Below, piece after piece: positions 52,886-61,932 of a DNA stretch of 62,316 nucleotides (position 1 is the first letter of the stretch; each line of letters starts with the position of its first letter). The DNA lies in NCBI GenBank assembly GCA_002374055.1, contig DFLA01000016.1:1-62316 (forward strand). Direction: 5' to 3'. The notes under the pieces were generated by a model. The model worked only from the letters and a program-made list of their open reading frames with translations, was not told the DNA's origin and did not search any database. This DNA comes from Caryophanales bacterium UBA3631 (GTDB lineage Bacteria; Bacillota_I; Bacilli_A; RF39; UBA660). A program made the translations under genes and the position numbers.

Positions 52886-53930
52886 CACCAGTTTCAGGAT
52901 CAACATCAATATCCTTAGAATTAGATCCTTTTAAATTATCCTTTTCAAAATAAAAATCTCTAACCTTCTTATTTATCTCTTGACGTAAATTAGAATCACG
53001 CTTAAACAATTCCTTAACATTTTCTCTTCCTTGGCCAATTTTTTCACCATTATAAGAATACCATGCCCCACTCTTATCAATGATACCAGCCTCAACTGCT
53101 AAATCAACTAATTCACCAGTTTGAGAAATACCTTCACCATACATTATATCAACAGAACATGATTTAAAAGGAGGTGCCATCTTATTCTTAACAACTTTAA
53201 TATTAGTTTTATTACCGATAATATCAGTACCTAACTTAATTTGTTCAGAACGTCTAATCTCTAATCTAATAGAAGAATAAAACTTAAGTGCCCTTCCCCC
53301 AGGAGTAACCTCAGGATTACCAAACATAACCCCAACTTTCTCCCTTAACTGATTAATAAAAATCGCAACAGTATTAGTCTTATTAATAATACCAGATAAC
53401 TTTCTTAAAGCCTGACTCATTAACCTAGCCTGTAATCCAACATGAGAATCACCCATCTCACCTTCTATTTCAGCCTGTGGAACCAATGCAGCAACAGAAT
53501 CTATCACAACAATACCAATAGCACCACTACGAACCAAAGCCTCACATATCTCTAAAGCTTGCTCACCATTATCAGGTTGAGACAATAATAATTCATCAAT
53601 ATTAACACCAAGCCTTGCAGCATATTGAGGATCCAAAGAATGTTCAGCATCTATAAAAGCAGCTCTACCACCTTTTTTTTGAATCTCAGCAATAGCATGA
53701 AGAGCAAAAGTTGTTTTACCACTCGACTCAGGACCATAAATTTCAACAATTCTACCCTTTGGATATCCACCTATACCCAAAGCAACATCCAAAGAAATAG
53801 AACCACTTGGAACAACATCAATCTCTCTATGTTCATGACTACCAAGTTTCATAACAGCGCCTTTACCAAATTGTTTTTCAATATCAGCTAATACTTGATC
53901 TAAGGTTTTATCACCTGAAGATTTAACCAT
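52875..53930 (-). CDS. recA: Recombinase RecA
   Basis: RecA forms filaments on single-stranded DNA, drives strand exchange and triggers LexA self-cleavage. The 351-aa protein has [19 protein letters not shown], Walker [18 protein letters not shown], Walker [14 protein letters not shown], loop 1 [17 protein letters not shown], and loop 2 [20 protein letters not shown]. All essential motifs are present. AGGAGG precedes ATG. The promoter is near consensus, with a LexA-like box upstream. Confidence 0.98.
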   Translation of the reverse strand: MVKSSGDKTLDQVLADIEKQFGKGAVMKLGSHEHREIDVVPSGSISLDVALGIGGYPKGRIVEIYGPESSGKTTFALHAIAEIQKKGGRAAFIDAEHSLDPQYAARLGVNIDELLLSQPDNGEQALEICEALVRSGAIGIVVIDSVAALVPQAEIEGEMGDSHVGLQARLMSQALRKLSGIINKTNTVAIFINQLREKVGVMFGNPEVTPGGRALKFYSSIRLEIRRSEQIKLGTDIIGNKTNIKVVKNKMAPPFKSCSVDIMYGEGISQTGELVDLAVEAGIIDKSGAWYSYNGEKIGQGRENVKELFKRDSNLRQEINKKVRDFYFEKDNLKGSNSKDIDVDPETGEIK

Positions 53931-53959
53931 TTATATTCCTCCTAACTAAGTACAAACCC

Positions 53960-53988
53960 ATTGTACAATAAAAAAAAAACAATGTCAA
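53960..53988 (-). promoter_or_regulatory. Promoter of recA
   Basis: TTGACA (53983-53988) and TACAAT (53960-53965) are separated by exactly 17 bp, 30 bases before the recA start. Confidence 0.85.
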
Positions 53989-53997
53989 TACTTTTAT

Positions 53998-54011
53998 CAA
54001 ACATTTGTTTG
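53998..54011. promoter_or_regulatory. Probable LexA (SOS) box upstream of recA
   Basis: CAAACATTTGTTTG is a perfect CAAACA/TGTTTG inverted repeat matching the Bacillus-type LexA pattern CGAAC-N4-GTTYG except at the second base. It lies 9 bp upstream of the recA -35 element. Confidence 0.55.
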
Positions 54012-54131
54012 TTAAAATTTGCTAAGTAAAAATAACAAAAATAAAAAAACATACATACAAAATATTACAGATTTTAAAAAATTGAAAAATAGACAAAACA
54101 AATATTAAAAAACATAAAAAAAATAAAAAAT

Positions 54132-54157
54132 AAAAAAAACGATAAAATCGTTTTTTT
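54132..54157. terminator. Bidirectional terminator-like hairpin between recA and the YihY gene
   Basis: AAAAAAACGAT-AAA-ATCGTTTTTTT forms a stem with U-tracts on both strands. Confidence 0.75.
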
Positions 54158-54161
54158 CGGA

Positions 54162-54219
54162 GGATATCATATTACCAAAATGTAGTTTGCCTTAAATACA
54201 CACTGGTAAATGCGTATCC
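54162..54219. repeat. 58-bp imperfect inverted repeat with symmetric loops
   Basis: The sequence folds as GGATA/TATCC, then a 4x4 internal loop, TTACCA/TGGTAA, a 3x3 internal loop, TGTA/TACA, and an apical loop with GTTTGCCTTAAA. It lies in the 310-bp gene-free stretch 53931-54240, downstream of the YihY gene and just beside a terminator hairpin. The remaining sequence there is A-rich. I cannot match it to a known riboswitch. Confidence 0.6.
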
Positions 54220-54240
54220 ATATATATTATTAACAAAAAA

Positions 54241-55065
54241 TCAACTATTATTCCTAATATAATCCTTATAATCCTGAACATTTATCGCAATACCAATAAC
54301 AAGAGAATATGCAAGAATATAAATCCACATAATCATAACAATAATATTTGATAAACTACCATAAAAAATATCATAATGAGAAAAATTAATTACATAAAAA
54401 GAATAAACAAAAGAAGAAACAATCCAAGCAAAAGTAGTAAACAAACAACCTCGAACAGTTAATTTACCTTTAATATAAGAATCAGGTGCAAGAATAAAAA
54501 TTAGTTTCATCATAAAATAAATGAAAATAACAGCAATAGGCCATTTCAATAATAAAAACAAATAATATATAGAATCACCAAATTCACCAAAAAAATTAAA
54601 AGATAAAACAAACTTTAAAATAGTATTTCCAAATGCTAAAACAAATAAAGTAAAAATAAAAAGAAAAACCAACAAAATAGTTATAAACAAAGACTTTATT
54701 CTTCTTTTTATATAATTACTATGCTCAAAACCATATAAAGTATTACAGCTAACAATAATAGAATGAGCACCATTAGAAGCAACAATATAACCAGTTATAA
54801 TTGAAAAACCTATATGGAAATCCATACCGCTACCAGTAATATATGGAACCAAAATATTATTAACATCACCAGGTAAAACCTTACTCATCAAATCAACAAC
54901 ACTATCAAGAGAAACATTAAAAAAAGAAGCTAAAAAACCACATAAAGTAATAATTGGGAATATAGATAAAACAAGAAAAAATGCAATATTTCCAGGTAAA
55001 ACCTTCAACTCAGGTCTCATAAATAATCTAAGCAATTTCTTAATATATTTTTTAGTTATTTCCAT
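54241..55065 (-). CDS. YihY/BrkB-family membrane protein
   Basis: The 274-aa protein has six membrane helices and the family pattern: NIAFFLVLSIFPIITLCGFL in the first helix, GYIVASNGAHSIIVSCNTLYG in the middle, and FTTFAWIVSSFVYSFYVINF later. The old name RNase BN is incorrect for this family; function is unknown, with roles proposed in envelope integrity. It lies downstream of the GGDEF gene after a 34-base gap containing a terminator. Confidence 0.92.
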   Translation of the reverse strand: MEITKKYIKKLLRLFMRPELKVLPGNIAFFLVLSIFPIITLCGFLASFFNVSLDSVVDLMSKVLPGDVNNILVPYITGSGMDFHIGFSIITGYIVASNGAHSIIVSCNTLYGFEHSNYIKRRIKSLFITILLVFLFIFTLFVLAFGNTILKFVLSFNFFGEFGDSIYYLFLLLKWPIAVIFIYFMMKLIFILAPDSYIKGKLTVRGCLFTTFAWIVSSFVYSFYVINFSHYDIFYGSLSNIIVMIMWIYILAYSLVIGIAINVQDYKDYIRNNS

Positions 55066-55078
55066 AATAAAATCCTTT

Positions 55079-55102
55079 CAAAAAAGCAAAGCAAACGCTT
55101 TA
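55079..55102 (-). terminator. Terminator after the GGDEF gene
   Basis: On the minus strand AAAGC-GTTT-GCTTT is followed by GCTTTTTT, at the end of the GGDEF gene. Confidence 0.6.
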
Positions 55103-57136
55103 CTTATTTTCTTGTTTAACATTTCTCATATCAAGAGTAGCCTCATTAATAGCATCATCAACAGTCTTAATCTCATCAGTAATTATACTATACCCAATGG
55201 CAGCACCAAAACTATGAGATAAATCCTTAAACTCCTTATTCAACTTTCTTATATATGAAACAATTTGTTTTTCATCATATCCTACCATATAAATTAAAAA
55301 CTCATTACCATTTGTACGCATAATTTCAGTATTAGAAATTTGAGTCCTAATTAATATATTAGCAGCTTCCTTAATAACCTTATCACCCTCAGAATGACCA
55401 TAATTATCATTTATATACGCGATATTATTCAAATCAACAACAACCAATCCCTGAGGATATACTAAACTTTCATCCCAAGCATCAATATTATCATTTAAAT
55501 AATTTCTATTTTTTAAAGAAGTCAAAACATCTATATACTTCAACTTATTGTCCTTTGGAATAATTAAACCTTTTCTAGGATTTTTCCTATTCTGTAAGAA
55601 TAAATAAACCATCAATCCAACAATAATAACTAAAATACAAACTATTAATATCATAATAAGATTTGAACCACTTGTAGCAGAAACCAAATCAGAATAACCA
55701 ATATTTGCTACTTCCTGATTAGATATAAAAGATAAATAAAAATTAAAATACTTAATAAACAAATCATTCTCACTACTATTCAAAACTTTAAACGAATACT
55801 GTTCAGGCAAATCAAAAGTATAAATTGCCTTATAATTTTTTAACCCAGATACACTATAATAATCATATATCTCCGAATCCAAAACTATAATAGCATCATC
55901 ATCTACCCTATCTAATAAAGAAGAAATAGAATCATAAGACTTAACACTAACACCATTACTTTCTAAATAACTTGCGAGCTTTGTATTTGAAATAGTAGCA
56001 ACATCATAACCTACTAAAGACTTAACAGAACTAACAGTAACCTTATTACTAGGTAAGGCAAGAACAGAAATTTGTTCATCATAATTAGATATTAAATCAA
56101 CACTTTCCTTAGAATAATCACCATAACTCAAATTATTAAAAAACAAATCAATCTCTTCACTATTAAAAGAATTAACAAGCGAATCAACAGAAGAATAATT
56201 CTTATAATCTATGTCGATATCAGCAATATCAGAAAAACTATCTAAAAAAGATCTATTAATACCATACAAAGTATCATCAACTAAAGAATCATATGGTCTA
56301 TTCTCAACATATCCATATACATATCTCTTACTTTTAAATAAAGCCTTACCCTTATCATCTATATTAGAAAAAGAAAAATAATTACTAGAAAAAGCCTTAC
56401 CAAACGAATCATTATAATTCATTTCATTCCATTTTTTAAAATACTTAGTGAATATCTCATTTAATTTTTGATCATCACCTAAACGTATAACATAATCTTG
56501 CTTAATCTCATTAATATTATAAGAAATATTTAAATTAGAATTAGAAATAATTAAATCAAAATTGCTAATTTTAGGTAATATTATAGAATCAACAGAACCC
56601 TCTTCATCACTATTAATAGAAGAAACTAAATCATTCAAACTTGAAAAAGTTTTAAATGAAACATCATTACCATCCATTACACTGTTAACCTTATCAAAAT
56701 CACTTTCCAAAACACCAATATTCAAATTAGAAATTTCAGACAACTTATTAAACTTAACATTTTTCTTCGTAAGTAAAGCATAATTATCACTATATATCAA
56801 AATATCATTATTTTCCCTTTGAGAAACCACTTGAAAAGAATAACCAGTCTTTATCTCTTCACCCTCATTATAAGCAATAGGATTCAAATCCAAACCAGTA
56901 ACTTCCTCAAAATCATTCAAAAAATCAAACAAAACACCAGTACCATTATAATTAATTACAGGTATATCCTTCAAAATAGAAATATCTACAACCTTACTCT
57001 TATTATTTTCGAGCCATTGCTTTTCAAAAATAGTAAACGAAGTATTTTTATCTTGCTTAGTAACAACATAAAAACCTAATAAACAAAAAGCAAATACAAT
57101 ACCCAAAATAATTAAAATATTCTTTTTACTTTTCAT
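55100..57136 (-). CDS. Membrane receptor with solute-binding-like modules and a degenerate GGDEF domain
   Basis: The 678-aa protein has an N-terminal helix (residues 8-25), two periplasmic-binding-protein-like modules outside the membrane (about 40-270 and 270-490), a second helix (about 500-525, LIMILIVCILVIIVGLMVYL), and a GGDEF-like domain (about 535-670). The latter keeps VLTSLKNRNYLN and VVDLNNIAYINDNYGHSEGD, but the signature is RTNGNEF instead of RxGGDEF. Loss of the first Gly and the acidic third residue argues against cyclic-di-GMP synthesis; it may bind GTP or signal otherwise. It starts on the stop of the upstream gene (TAATG). Confidence 0.88.
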   Translation of the reverse strand: MKSKKNILIILGIVFAFCLLGFYVVTKQDKNTSFTIFEKQWLENNKSKVVDISILKDIPVINYNGTGVLFDFLNDFEEVTGLDLNPIAYNEGEEIKTGYSFQVVSQRENNDILIYSDNYALLTKKNVKFNKLSEISNLNIGVLESDFDKVNSVMDGNDVSFKTFSSLNDLVSSINSDEEGSVDSIILPKISNFDLIISNSNLNISYNINEIKQDYVIRLGDDQKLNEIFTKYFKKWNEMNYNDSFGKAFSSNYFSFSNIDDKGKALFKSKRYVYGYVENRPYDSLVDDTLYGINRSFLDSFSDIADIDIDYKNYSSVDSLVNSFNSEEIDLFFNNLSYGDYSKESVDLISNYDEQISVLALPSNKVTVSSVKSLVGYDVATISNTKLASYLESNGVSVKSYDSISSLLDRVDDDAIIVLDSEIYDYYSVSGLKNYKAIYTFDLPEQYSFKVLNSSENDLFIKYFNFYLSFISNQEVANIGYSDLVSATSGSNLIMILIVCILVIIVGLMVYLFLQNRKNPRKGLIIPKDNKLKYIDVLTSLKNRNYLNDNIDAWDESLVYPQGLVVVDLNNIAYINDNYGHSEGDKVIKEAANILIRTQISNTEIMRTNGNEFLIYMVGYDEKQIVSYIRKLNKEFKDLSHSFGAAIGYSIITDEIKTVDDAINEATLDMRNVKQENK

Positions 57137-57618
57137 TATTTTTCACCCTCATAATTCCAATATAAATCATCAGAATTCTTATTTTTATAACCAATCATTG
57201 GATATACATCTTTATTAGATCCAGTAACAAAAACTTGAAAATCATAATACTTCAACTCATCCTCACTAAAAGACTTAACAAGTTTTAAAGAACTAGACTT
57301 AACTTTATCTAAACCAATACTATCACTAGCGCTTATAAAAATATTAACAATTTTCCCAGACAATCTAAAATTATTTATAGTAAAACCTTCAACAGAATCA
57401 AATCCATTCTTTATATCATTAAATCTAGAATCATTCAACTTAACATTTTCTATACCATCCAATCTGTTTCCATAATTAGAAACCTTATAACTAGGAAAGA
57501 TAAAAACCTTAATTAAAACTAGCATTAATATAAAAATTAAAATAAATAAAAATAATAATATAGATAACAATTTATTTTTCAAAATAAATTTCTTTAACTT
57601 TTCAAAAAAATCCTTCAT
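57136..57618 (-). CDS. Membrane-anchored protein, partner of the GGDEF receptor
   Basis: The 160-aa protein has a basic N-terminus, one membrane helix (about 18-42, LLSILLFLFILIFILMLVLI) and an extracytoplasmic domain of about 115 residues (KLNDSRFNDIKNGFDSVEGF, then YDFQVFVTGSNKDVYPMIGY). I do not recognise it. A one-base overlap with the receptor gene suggests the two proteins work together, perhaps as an accessory binding subunit. GGTGAT precedes ATG. Confidence 0.75.
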   Translation of the reverse strand: MKDFFEKLKKFILKNKLLSILLFLFILIFILMLVLIKVFIFPSYKVSNYGNRLDGIENVKLNDSRFNDIKNGFDSVEGFTINNFRLSGKIVNIFISASDSIGLDKVKSSSLKLVKSFSEDELKYYDFQVFVTGSNKDVYPMIGYKNKNSDDLYWNYEGEK

Positions 57619-57667
57619 AGTAAATCACCTAGTATAATTATACTATATATAAAAAAAATTATCAATA

Positions 57668-57695
57668 AGAAAAAAAAGATGATTACTCACCTTTT
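57668..57695 (-). terminator. Terminator after tig
   Basis: On the minus strand AAAGGTGA-GTAA-TCATCTTT (one G-U) is followed by TTTTT. It overlaps the tig stop. Confidence 0.8.
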
Positions 57696-58936
57696 AAAAT
57701 ATCAATAGTCTTTCTCATTTTTAAATCATACTTAACCATTTCAATTCCACCAAATGCATTTAAGAAATCTTCTTCCTTCATATTATATTTTGAAGCCATT
57801 TCCTTAACCTCAGCATTGGCATCCTTATCACTTATATCAATTTTTTCAACCTTAGCAATTTCCTCTAACATAAGTCTAAAAGTAATTCTTTTAATAGCCT
57901 CTTCCTTCATTTGCTCCTTCAACTTAGACTCATCAGAATTTGTAAATTGATAAAATTGTTCCAAACTTAAACCTTGCATTTTTAAATTTTCCTCATATTG
58001 TCTAACCATACGATTCAATTCTTCTTCAATCATAACATCAGGAATATCAACAGAAACATTTTTACTAGCAGCATTTAATAATTCATCAATATACTTGTTC
58101 TCAGCATCTGCATCTTTTCTAACCTTAAGATTTTCCTTAACTTGTTTTTCTAAACTTTCCTTAGAATCAATGCCTTCCATACCTAAATCTTCAAAGAAAT
58201 CAGCATCTAATTCAGGAACTCTCTTAACCTTAATCTCATTAACTTTAACCTTAAAAACAACAGGAGCACCTTTTAAATCTTCAGCATGATAATCATCAGG
58301 GAACTTAACATTAATATCCTTCTCTTCACCAACAGCCATACCAATAACTTGATCCTCAAAACCAGGAATAAATGTATTAGAACCAATCTCTAAAGAATAA
58401 TTCTCACCTTTACCACCAGCAAAAGCTACACCATCCTTAAATCCTTCAAAATCAATAACAGCGATATCTCCATTTTCAACATTTCCAGATTCCTTCAAAA
58501 CATTCTCAGTATAATGACTTCTTAAATGTTCTATTTCATGTTCAACTTCTTCCTTAGAAACAGTTACCTTATCTTTCTTAACACCTAAACCTTTATACTT
58601 ACCCAACTTAACCTCAGGCTTTAAAGTCAAAGTAAATAAAAACTCAACACCGTTATCAGAAATATTACTTAAAGTTATCTCAGGTTGAGCAACAATCTCT
58701 AAACCCTTAGCCTTCTCAAACATTTCTGCATATGCATCATCTAAACATGCATCAGCACAATCAAAATTTAATCTTTCTTGAGTATATTTCTTCAAGAATA
58801 CACTTTTAGGAGCCTTACCCTTTCTAAAACCATCAACTTGAAAATTACTGCTTGCCTTCTTATAAGCCTTTTCCATAGCAGCTTCCCATTTTTTACCTTC
58901 AACTTTTACTTTTATCTCTTTAATATTTTTTTCCAT
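57683..58936 (-). CDS. tig: Trigger factor (ribosome-bound chaperone, prolyl isomerase)
   Basis: Trigger factor meets nascent chains at the ribosome exit. The 417-aa protein has the ribosome-binding domain with VDGFRKGKAPKSVFLKKY (the GFRxGKxP signature), an FKBP-type isomerase domain (about 150-240, DIAVIDFEGFKDGVAFAGGK and FIPGFEDQVIGMAVGEEKD), and the long helical C-terminal domain. GGAGG precedes the ATG at 58936, which rules out the ATG 12 bases upstream. Slightly shorter than the Bacillus protein but complete. Confidence 0.97.
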   Translation of the reverse strand: MEKNIKEIKVKVEGKKWEAAMEKAYKKASSNFQVDGFRKGKAPKSVFLKKYTQERLNFDCADACLDDAYAEMFEKAKGLEIVAQPEITLSNISDNGVEFLFTLTLKPEVKLGKYKGLGVKKDKVTVSKEEVEHEIEHLRSHYTENVLKESGNVENGDIAVIDFEGFKDGVAFAGGKGENYSLEIGSNTFIPGFEDQVIGMAVGEEKDINVKFPDDYHAEDLKGAPVVFKVKVNEIKVKRVPELDADFFEDLGMEGIDSKESLEKQVKENLKVRKDADAENKYIDELLNAASKNVSVDIPDVMIEEELNRMVRQYEENLKMQGLSLEQFYQFTNSDESKLKEQMKEEAIKRITFRLMLEEIAKVEKIDISDKDANAEVKEMASKYNMKEEDFLNAFGGIEMVKYDLKMRKTIDILKGE

Positions 58937-58960
58937 TTTTACCTCCATTTACACCTATAT

Positions 58961-58989
58961 AGTATATAATAAAATAAAGTATTTGACAA
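58961..58989 (-). promoter_or_regulatory. Promoter of tig
   Basis: TTGTCA (58984-58989) and TATACT (58961-58966) are separated by 17 bp, about 25 bases upstream of the start. Confidence 0.75.
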
Positions 58990-59082
58990 GAAAAAATAAA
59001 ATAATCAAATAAAAAAATCAAAATATATAATTAATATTGAAAAAAAAACAACATAAATGATAAAATTAAATTGGTGATAATT

Positions 59083-60483
59083 ATGTATGATGTAGCAATA
59101 ATAGGCGCAGGCCCAGCAGGACTATTCACTGCATATGAACTAAGCGAAAAAAACAAAAAACTAAAAATAATACTACTTGAAAAAGGAAAACTAGCAAAAA
59201 ATAGAATATGCCCAATGAACAAAAAAAACATTCCATGTCAAAATTGCAATCCATGTCAAATAATGTCCGGATACGGAGGAGCAGGAACATTCTCAGACGG
59301 AAAACTAAACTTCATTCCAAAACTTGGAAAATCTGATTTATTTAAATATATGAGTGAATCAGAAGCAAACCAATTAATAGACGACACAGAAAAAATATTT
59401 AATAAATTTAATATGGATAGTACAGTATACCCAACAAATATGAATGACGCAGAAAAAATAAAAAAACAAGTCGCAATACAAGGAGCAAAACTACTAATAA
59501 TTAAACAAAAACACTTAGGAAGCGATAAATTACCTATATATATACAAAACATGACAGATTACCTAGAAAAAAACAAAGTAGAAATAAAAGAAAACTGCAA
59601 TGTAATAGATATAAACACAGATAAAAACAAAATAAATACAATAACATATAAAGAAAAAAATAAAGAACTAAAAATAAAAGCAAAAAACGTTGTAGTAGCT
59701 CCAGGAAGAACAGGCGCAAAATGGATACAAGAAATAGCAGATAAATACAATATAGAATATACATCAAGAAGTATAGAAATAGGAGTAAGAATAGAAACAA
59801 GAAAAGAAATATTAGAAAATATTACAAACATAATATATGATCCAAGCATATTTATAAAAACAAAAAAATACGGAGACGAAATAAGAACATTTTGTACAAA
59901 TCCTGGTGGATTCGTTGCAAAAGAAAACTACTATGGATATATATGCGTTAATGGGCACTCACTAAAAGACATAAAATCAAACAACTCCAACTTCGCATTT
60001 ATAAATAAAATAAACCTAACAGATCCAGTAACAAACACGAGAGAATATGGAGAATCAATCGCAAAAATTGCAAACGTTTTAGGAGATGGAAAACCAATAA
60101 TACAAGCACTAAAAGATTTAAAACAAGGAAGACGATCAACATGGGAAAGAATCAATAAAGGATTCATAGAACCAACACTTAAAGACTGCGTTGCAGGAGA
60201 CTTATCCCTTGTACTTCCACATAGAATAATAACAAATATAATAGAAGGACTAGAAATACTTGATAAAATAATACCAGGAGTAAATAATGATGAGACATTA
60301 CTATACGGACCAGAAATAAAATTCTTCTCAAACGAAATAACAACAAACAATAAATTTAAATTAGAAGATAAAAACATCTACATGATAGGAGATGGAGCTG
60401 GAAAAGCAGGAAACATAGTAATAGCAGCATCTAATGGCCTAGTAGCTGCAAGAGATATATTAGAAAAGGAATCTGAAAAATAA
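59083..60483 (+). CDS. FAD-dependent oxidoreductase, COG2509-like
   Basis: The 466-aa protein begins MYDVAIIGAGPAGLFTAYEL, a dinucleotide-binding Rossmann motif. A cysteine-rich segment (CPMNKKNIPCQNCNPCQI) leads into SGYGGAGTFSDGKLNF. NVVVAPGRTGAKW follows in the middle, and YMIGDGAGKAGNIVIAASNG closes the FAD site. This matches the uncharacterised FAD-dependent dehydrogenase group. The Cys cluster may hold iron-sulfur or be redox-active. GGTGAT before the ATG at 59083 sets the start. Confidence 0.9.
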   Translation: MYDVAIIGAGPAGLFTAYELSEKNKKLKIILLEKGKLAKNRICPMNKKNIPCQNCNPCQIMSGYGGAGTFSDGKLNFIPKLGKSDLFKYMSESEANQLIDDTEKIFNKFNMDSTVYPTNMNDAEKIKKQVAIQGAKLLIIKQKHLGSDKLPIYIQNMTDYLEKNKVEIKENCNVIDINTDKNKINTITYKEKNKELKIKAKNVVVAPGRTGAKWIQEIADKYNIEYTSRSIEIGVRIETRKEILENITNIIYDPSIFIKTKKYGDEIRTFCTNPGGFVAKENYYGYICVNGHSLKDIKSNNSNFAFINKINLTDPVTNTREYGESIAKIANVLGDGKPIIQALKDLKQGRRSTWERINKGFIEPTLKDCVAGDLSLVLPHRIITNIIEGLEILDKIIPGVNNDETLLYGPEIKFFSNEITTNNKFKLEDKNIYMIGDGAGKAGNIVIAASNGLVAARDILEKESEK

Positions 60484-60500
60484 TTCAGATTCCTTTTATT
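60463..60500 (+). terminator. Terminator after the FAD oxidoreductase gene
   Basis: Perfect 14-bp arms AAAAGGAATCTGAA and TTCAGATTCCTTTT span the stop codon and are followed by ATTT. Confidence 0.88.
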
Positions 60501-60566
60501 TAAATTTTATGTGTGTGCCTTACAATCATTTAAATTTTTGAACCGTTTTTTAAAACTCGCTCCCTA

Positions 60567-61874
60567 TTAGATATCAGAGGTTGAGATAACTATAACCGGA
60601 CGTACACCATCATAGTTCGTGTAAGTAAAGGCGCTATAGGTTATGTAGCCATGCCATCCATTCACACCATCACCATAACTAGCTGAATCGATCCAATAAT
60701 ATTCACCGCTATTTATATAAGATTCAGCTATTCCTCCAGATACTACTTCTGATTTTTTTAATATTCTTGCTCCTGTTGTTTGAACTTGTGTAAATCCCAC
60801 ACTTCTTAAATTTGTTACATAATTATTAACATGGTATGCAACACTATAATTCATTCCAGATGCATCATTCTTTGATGAATCATATATATCATCAGTACAA
60901 CTTGCCCAATATTGACTTCCTGCGAATGCTACTGGATAATTTTGACCATTTACCCCTTGGAATCCTGTAGATGTATTTATATTATTATCTGCAAGTAATG
61001 TAGCTGTATTATTTGTTGGATCCACTTCAATTACTACAAATCCATCATTATAACTTCCATGTCTTAACGTTACTGTATCAGCGACTGATATCGTTTGTTC
61101 TGCAGTTAATACAGTTCCATCTCTTTTAATAATTATCTGTACTGGTACTTGCTTTTGACTTAATAATTCACCATTTAAAACTGGTGATGCTACAGTTCCA
61201 TCAACGCTATTTATAACAAATGTATAATCACCTTTTGTTATTTTTATTGAATAATCTGGTGCTATTACTGATGATTCTTCTTTCTTAAAATATATCCAAC
61301 TATTTGTATCTACTCCTTCTGGTGCAGAAGGTGTACTTATTTGAGATACCTTCTTAGAAACATCCTCCGTATATGCCTGTATTGTACTATCTAATAAAAG
61401 CAAAGATATATAACTTGCTACATCACTTGATGCCTCTGCTTGAGCCTCAAGTCTTAATCTTGCAGCCCTAGTCTCCTCATTTTCTTCTACATTTCCTTTT
61501 TCACACACTACATCACTATCTTTATATTTAGTAACTGTATAGTCCCCAAATTTTAGTGAGTATGCTACTATCTGTCCCTTTTCTAATTGTACCCAACTAT
61601 CACTTGTTGGTACATCTCCACTTACTGAAAAATCATTAGGCAATTCAGACACAAGCTTATATCCACTTGGTAACTCCTCTTCCATATCATAAGACAACTT
61701 AGAAACATAATACTTCTGTACTGCTTCCTTAAATCCATAAGCCGAGTCCTTAGCAGCTCCCTTTTTTGAATTATCAATTATATTTAATATAATTGGTACT
61801 GTTATTACTGCTACTATTGCTAGTATTACGATTATCGCTAATAATTCTATAAGAGTAAATCCATTTTTCTTCAT
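60567..61874 (-). CDS. Large prepilin-like protein with DUF6273-like C-terminal domain
   Basis: The 435-aa protein starts MKKNG-FTLIELLAIIVILA, with a canonical prepilin site, followed by a pilin-like domain (AVQKYYVSKLSYD). The middle (about 140-290) has Ala/Glu-rich and beta-rich segments including YTFVINSVDGTV. The last 120 residues (NYVTNLRSVGFTQVQ ... YYWIDSASYG ... GVRPVIVIS) resemble the surface-exposed domain of many Clostridia proteins that ends in YWL-...-VRPVI (DUF6273-like). That domain call is from memory of the pattern. Base use differs from neighbouring minus-strand genes. AGGAGAG precedes ATG. Confidence 0.85.
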   Translation of the reverse strand: MKKNGFTLIELLAIIVILAIVAVITVPIILNIIDNSKKGAAKDSAYGFKEAVQKYYVSKLSYDMEEELPSGYKLVSELPNDFSVSGDVPTSDSWVQLEKGQIVAYSLKFGDYTVTKYKDSDVVCEKGNVEENEETRAARLRLEAQAEASSDVASYISLLLLDSTIQAYTEDVSKKVSQISTPSAPEGVDTNSWIYFKKEESSVIAPDYSIKITKGDYTFVINSVDGTVASPVLNGELLSQKQVPVQIIIKRDGTVLTAEQTISVADTVTLRHGSYNDGFVVIEVDPTNNTATLLADNNINTSTGFQGVNGQNYPVAFAGSQYWASCTDDIYDSSKNDASGMNYSVAYHVNNYVTNLRSVGFTQVQTTGARILKKSEVVSGGIAESYINSGEYYWIDSASYGDGVNGWHGYITYSAFTYTNYDGVRPVIVISTSDI

Positions 61875-61904
61875 AACTACTCTCCTATTCTGTATTTAAT
61901 TATA

Positions 61905-61932
61905 CAAAAAAAAGTACTCTATTTCAAGTACT
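61905..61932 (-). terminator. Terminator after rplT
   Basis: On the minus strand AGTACT-N8-AGTACT is followed by TTTTTTTT at the rplT stop. Confidence 0.7.
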
